From contig JAVBTY010000033.1 of NCBI GenBank assembly GCA_031555955.1, positions 1-64,000 on the forward strand: a stretch of DNA of 64,000 nt, written 5' to 3'. The position numbers were made by a program, and so were the translations under genes. Below the pieces are notes generated by a model that ran no database searches, was not told the origin of the DNA, and worked only from the letters and a program-made list of their open reading frames with translations. Origin of the DNA: Azoarcus sp031555955 (GTDB taxonomy: Bacteria; Pseudomonadota; Gammaproteobacteria; Burkholderiales; Rhodocyclaceae). This document shows, piece by piece, positions 61,770 to 64,000 of the stretch (within the stretch, counting starts at the first letter, position 1; every line of letters begins with the position of its first letter).

Positions 61770-62720
61770 TCAGCGGGCGGGCAGGTATTTCATCGGATCA
61801 ACCGGGCGTCCCTGCCTGCGGATTTCAAAATGCAGCTTGGGGCGATCTGCATCGGTGCTGCCCAGCTCGGCGATTTTCTGGCCCTTCGCCACGCTGTCCC
61901 CTTCCTTCACCAGCAGCTGCTGGTTGTGGCCGTAGGCGGTGAGAAAGTTCGTTTCGTGCTTGATGATGACCAGCTTCCCGTATCCCCGCAGGCCGCTGCC
62001 CGAATACGCCACCTTGCCCGCCGCCGAAGCCACAACCGGGTCGCCGGGATTGCCGCCGATATCAAGCCCCTTGTTCGTCGCCTCGTTGAACCCGGCAAGC
62101 ACCTTGCCCTTTGCCGGCCACAGCCATTCGCCTTCGGGAGCAGCCTCGCTACTTTTGCCGCCCCCCTGCTGTTCGCTTTGGGTAGACGGCGCGGCTGCCG
62201 ATACGTTCTCCGCCGGTGCGGAGGGTTGCCCTGTCTGGGGCGCCGGATGCGGCTGCAGCCGCGCCCACGCCTCGTCGCTGTAATCCTGCTTCCCGCCCAG
62301 CGGACCCAGCTTCACCGGCGCGCTCACGGCCTCCACCGGCGCGGACGGCGTTACCACGCCCGGCTCCGGTGAAACGGGCAGCGGCGTCGCCACGGCGGTT
62401 GCGCCGTCCGCGCCAGGCGGAGCGATCCGCAGCGCCTGCCCGACCTGGATCTGGTTGGGGTCGCCAAGGCTGTTCCACAGCACCAGATCCCGGACGCTCT
62501 GCCCGTACTGGCGTGAAATGCCCAGCAGCGTTTCCCCCTGGCGCACCACGTGAATATCCTGCCCCACGGCGGGAATCACGACCGGCTGGGATGGCGCCGC
62601 CGCGCCGCCGCCATCGTGAACCGGCGCGGGCGCGCGCGATGCGCAGCCGCCCAGCACAACGGCGGCAAGCGCCAGAGCCGGCAGAAAAACACTTTTGCTG
62701 ATTTGCATTGGACTGTTCAT
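61770..62720 (-). CDS. nlpD: NlpD-like LysM/M23 lipoprotein, amidase activator
   Basis: A 316-residue outer-membrane lipoprotein. A signal peptide with lipobox VLGGC is followed by a LysM domain (IHVVRQGETLLGISRQYGQSVRDLVLWNSL), a proline- and alanine-rich linker, and an M23-type domain (WLWPAKGKVLAGFNEATNKGLDIGGNPGDPVVASAAGKVAYSG...YGKLVIIKH). The first zinc ligand (H in HxGxD-type motifs) is replaced: KGLDIGG has no histidine. This agrees with NlpD being an amidase activator instead of a peptidase. ATG at 62720 overlaps the pcm stop (ATGA). Confidence 0.93.
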   Translation of the reverse strand: MNSPMQISKSVFLPALALAAVVLGGCASRAPAPVHDGGGAAAPSQPVVIPAVGQDIHVVRQGETLLGISRQYGQSVRDLVLWNSLGDPNQIQVGQALRIAPPGADGATAVATPLPVSPEPGVVTPSAPVEAVSAPVKLGPLGGKQDYSDEAWARLQPHPAPQTGQPSAPAENVSAAAPSTQSEQQGGGKSSEAAPEGEWLWPAKGKVLAGFNEATNKGLDIGGNPGDPVVASAAGKVAYSGSGLRGYGKLVIIKHETNFLTAYGHNQQLLVKEGDSVAKGQKIAELGSTDADRPKLHFEIRRQGRPVDPMKYLPAR

Positions 62721-63373
62721 TCCGTACCCGCCAGAAGCGGCACGAAGCGCACTGCCTCGCACCAGCTTTCCCTGAAAACATGACCCTGCCGCTCGATGAG
62801 CAGCAGGCGCTGATCCCCCGCGCCAACCGGAATCATCAGCCGCCCGCCCGGCGCAATCTGCGCCCGGAGCGCCTGCGGCACGCCCACCGCGGCCGCGGCG
62901 ACGATGATGGTGTCGAAAGGCGCGGCTTCCGGCAGCCCCTGCCCGCCGTCGGCGCACTTCAGCCGTACGTTCGGCAAACGCAGGGGGCGCAGGTTTTCGC
63001 GCGCGCGGTCCAGCAGCGCGCGGATCCGCTCCACCGTGTAAACCTCTGTCGCCACAAGGGACAGCACTGCTGCCTGGTAACCACAGCCTGCGCCGACCTC
63101 AAGCGTGCGGCCAAGGTTTTCCCGCCCCGCCCGCAGCACCTCGATCATGCGCGCAACCACATAAGGCTGGGAAATGGTCTGCTGAAACCCGATCGGCAAC
63201 GCCGTATCATCGTAGGCGCTATACGCCAGCCCCTCTTCCACGAACAGGTGGCGCGGAATCTGGCGCATCGCCCCCAGAACCTTTTCATCCTGGATGCCCG
63301 GCGCGCGCAGGCGCTCGACCATGCGCGCGCGCGCGCGCGCTGCCTGCCCATGATCCGCGACACGGGTATTCAT
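62717..63373 (-). CDS. pcm: Protein-L-isoaspartate O-methyltransferase
   Basis: Pcm repairs isoaspartyl damage using S-adenosylmethionine. The 218-residue protein has FVEEGLAYSAYDDTALPIGFQQTISQPYVVARM and the SAM-binding LEVGAGCGYQAAVLS, followed by VYTVERI and DTIIVAAAAVGVPQALRAQIAPGGRLMIPVG. The N-terminal residues include ARARAR encoded by an 18-base GC dinucleotide tract. It overlaps surE and nlpD by 4 bases each, so surE-pcm-nlpD form one translationally coupled run. Confidence 0.95.
   Translation of the reverse strand: MNTRVADHGQAARARARMVERLRAPGIQDEKVLGAMRQIPRHLFVEEGLAYSAYDDTALPIGFQQTISQPYVVARMIEVLRAGRENLGRTLEVGAGCGYQAAVLSLVATEVYTVERIRALLDRARENLRPLRLPNVRLKCADGGQGLPEAAPFDTIIVAAAAVGVPQALRAQIAPGGRLMIPVGAGDQRLLLIERQGHVFRESWCEAVRFVPLLAGTE
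63323..63340. repeat. GC dinucleotide tract at the start of pcm
   Basis: Nine GC dinucleotides in a row lie within the first 20 codons of pcm. Such alternating purine-pyrimidine tracts can slip during replication; here a change of one unit would shift the frame. Confidence 0.8.
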
Positions 63374-64000
63374 TTTTCCAGCCAGCCGGTAACGGGGCCG
63401 ATATGCCCCGCGTGGGTCAGATCGATCTGCAGCGGCGTCACCGAAACGTACCCGTTCGCCACCGCATGGAAATCCGTGCCCTCGCCCGCATCCGCCGCCG
63501 CGCCCGCCGCGCCGATCCAGTAAACCTTTTCATTGCGCGGCGTCAGTCCGGGAATCACCGCCTCGGCCCGGTGCCGCTTGCCAAGGCGGGTAACGCGTAT
63601 CCCGCGGAACGCGTCATAGGGCGCATCCGGCACATTGACGTTGAGCAGCACCGGCTGCTGGAACGGAAAACGCATGAAGCGCGCCGCCAGATCCCGCGCC
63701 ACCGCCGCCGCTGCGGAAAAATCGGAAGCACCCTTGCTGACCAGCGATACCGCGATCGAGGGCACACCCAGCAGGTAGCCTTCCGTCGCGGCCGCGACGG
63801 TGCCGGAATAGATGGTGTCGTCGCCCATGTTCGCGCCGTGATTCACCCCGGAAACGATCATGTCCGGCAGATGATCCAGCATGCCCGTCACGGCAAGGTG
63901 CACGCAGTCCGTCGGCGTGCCATTGACGAAATAAAACCCGCTCGCCGCCTTGCGCAGCGACAGCGGCCGGTCCAGCGTCAGCGAATTGCTCGCCGCGCTG
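63370..64000 (-). CDS. surE: 5'-nucleotidase SurE (N-terminus outside window)
   Basis: SurE is a stationary-phase survival nucleotidase. The frame is open to the end of the window, so the N-terminal DDG metal site is missing. Visible family marks are SNSLTLDRPLSL...GFYFVNGTPTDCVHLAVTG, PDMIVSGVNHGANMGDDTIYSGTVAAATEG with the metal-site asparagines, FPFQQPVLLNVNVPD, and the end VTPLQIDLTHAG. The frame also offers an internal GTG at 63903, but it lies in the middle of the domain and is not the start. It begins the surE-pcm-nlpD-rpoS order. Confidence 0.94.
   Translation of the reverse strand, partial: SAASNSLTLDRPLSLRKAASGFYFVNGTPTDCVHLAVTGMLDHLPDMIVSGVNHGANMGDDTIYSGTVAAATEGYLLGVPSIAVSLVSKGASDFSAAAAVARDLAARFMRFPFQQPVLLNVNVPDAPYDAFRGIRVTRLGKRHRAEAVIPGLTPRNEKVYWIGAAGAAADAGEGTDFHAVANGYVSVTPLQIDLTHAGHIGPVTGWLEK

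Noticed and set aside
62041..62100. Active peptidase function for the M23 domain of NlpD
   Set aside because: The first zinc ligand histidine is missing (KGLDIGG), as in amidase activators, so no peptidase activity is claimed.

Overview
The window is GC-rich, gene-dense chromosomal DNA from a Gram-negative flagellated bacterium, most likely a betaproteobacterium. The pointers are the rplM-rpsI pair, DUF3079 and CNP1-like proteins, the coq7-type hydroxylase, the dapA/bamC pair and the surE-pcm-nlpD-rpoS cluster. A nirJ-nirN pair points to heme d1 (denitrification) metabolism. The species cannot be named from the sequence alone. No phage, insertion sequence, integrase or CRISPR array was seen.

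Layout. 1-7.5 kb: housekeeping genes (dnaE 3' end, DUF3079, rpsI-rplM, coq7, CNP1-like, rppH, proS, a lytic transglycosylase, a PilZ protein). A 670-base gap beside coq7 holds what looks like an undescribed small RNA with its own promoter and terminator. 7.5-15 kb: flagellar operon on the minus strand, flhB-flhA-flhF-flhG-fliA-motC; its FlhG has lost the ATPase motifs. 15-18 kb: DUF192, an RluE-type pseudouridine synthase, DUF1178 and an alkaline-phosphatase-superfamily protein. 18.0-18.3 kb: tRNA-Pro, tRNA-Arg and tRNA-His behind a strong promoter. 18.5-22.6 kb: a small HTH protein, a DksA/TraR-type protein, bamC, dapA and a histone-deacetylase-like enzyme. 22.8-27.7 kb: a moxR-DUF58-transglutaminase operon ending with mltB. 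27.8-43.6 kb: an accessory-like stretch with a membrane GGDEF-EAL protein, nirN-nirJ, an M48 protease, a SWIM/SNF2 helicase, an OmpA-like lipoprotein, crcB, two tandem double-PAS proteins, an EamA transporter and a DUF1631-like protein. 43.9-58.5 kb: the main flagellar cluster, with fliE and a FleSR-type two-component system on the minus strand and fliFGHIJKLMNOPQR on the plus strand. 58.7-64 kb: an LtaS-like membrane sulfatase-fold protein, then rpoS-nlpD-pcm-surE.

How it works together. The two flagellar blocks encode the export gate (FlhAB, FliPQR, FliO), its ATPase complex (FliHIJ), the MS and C rings (FliF, FliGMN), placement factors (FlhFG), the late sigma factor FliA, one stator subunit and the sigma-54 activator pair FleSR. 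A near-perfect -24/-12 element precedes fliE. Similar CGGCA...TGCCG palindromes lie upstream of both fliE and fliF, so they are candidate sites for the FleR-type activator. The PilZ, GGDEF-EAL and DUF1631-like proteins suggest that cyclic-di-GMP signalling is linked to motility.
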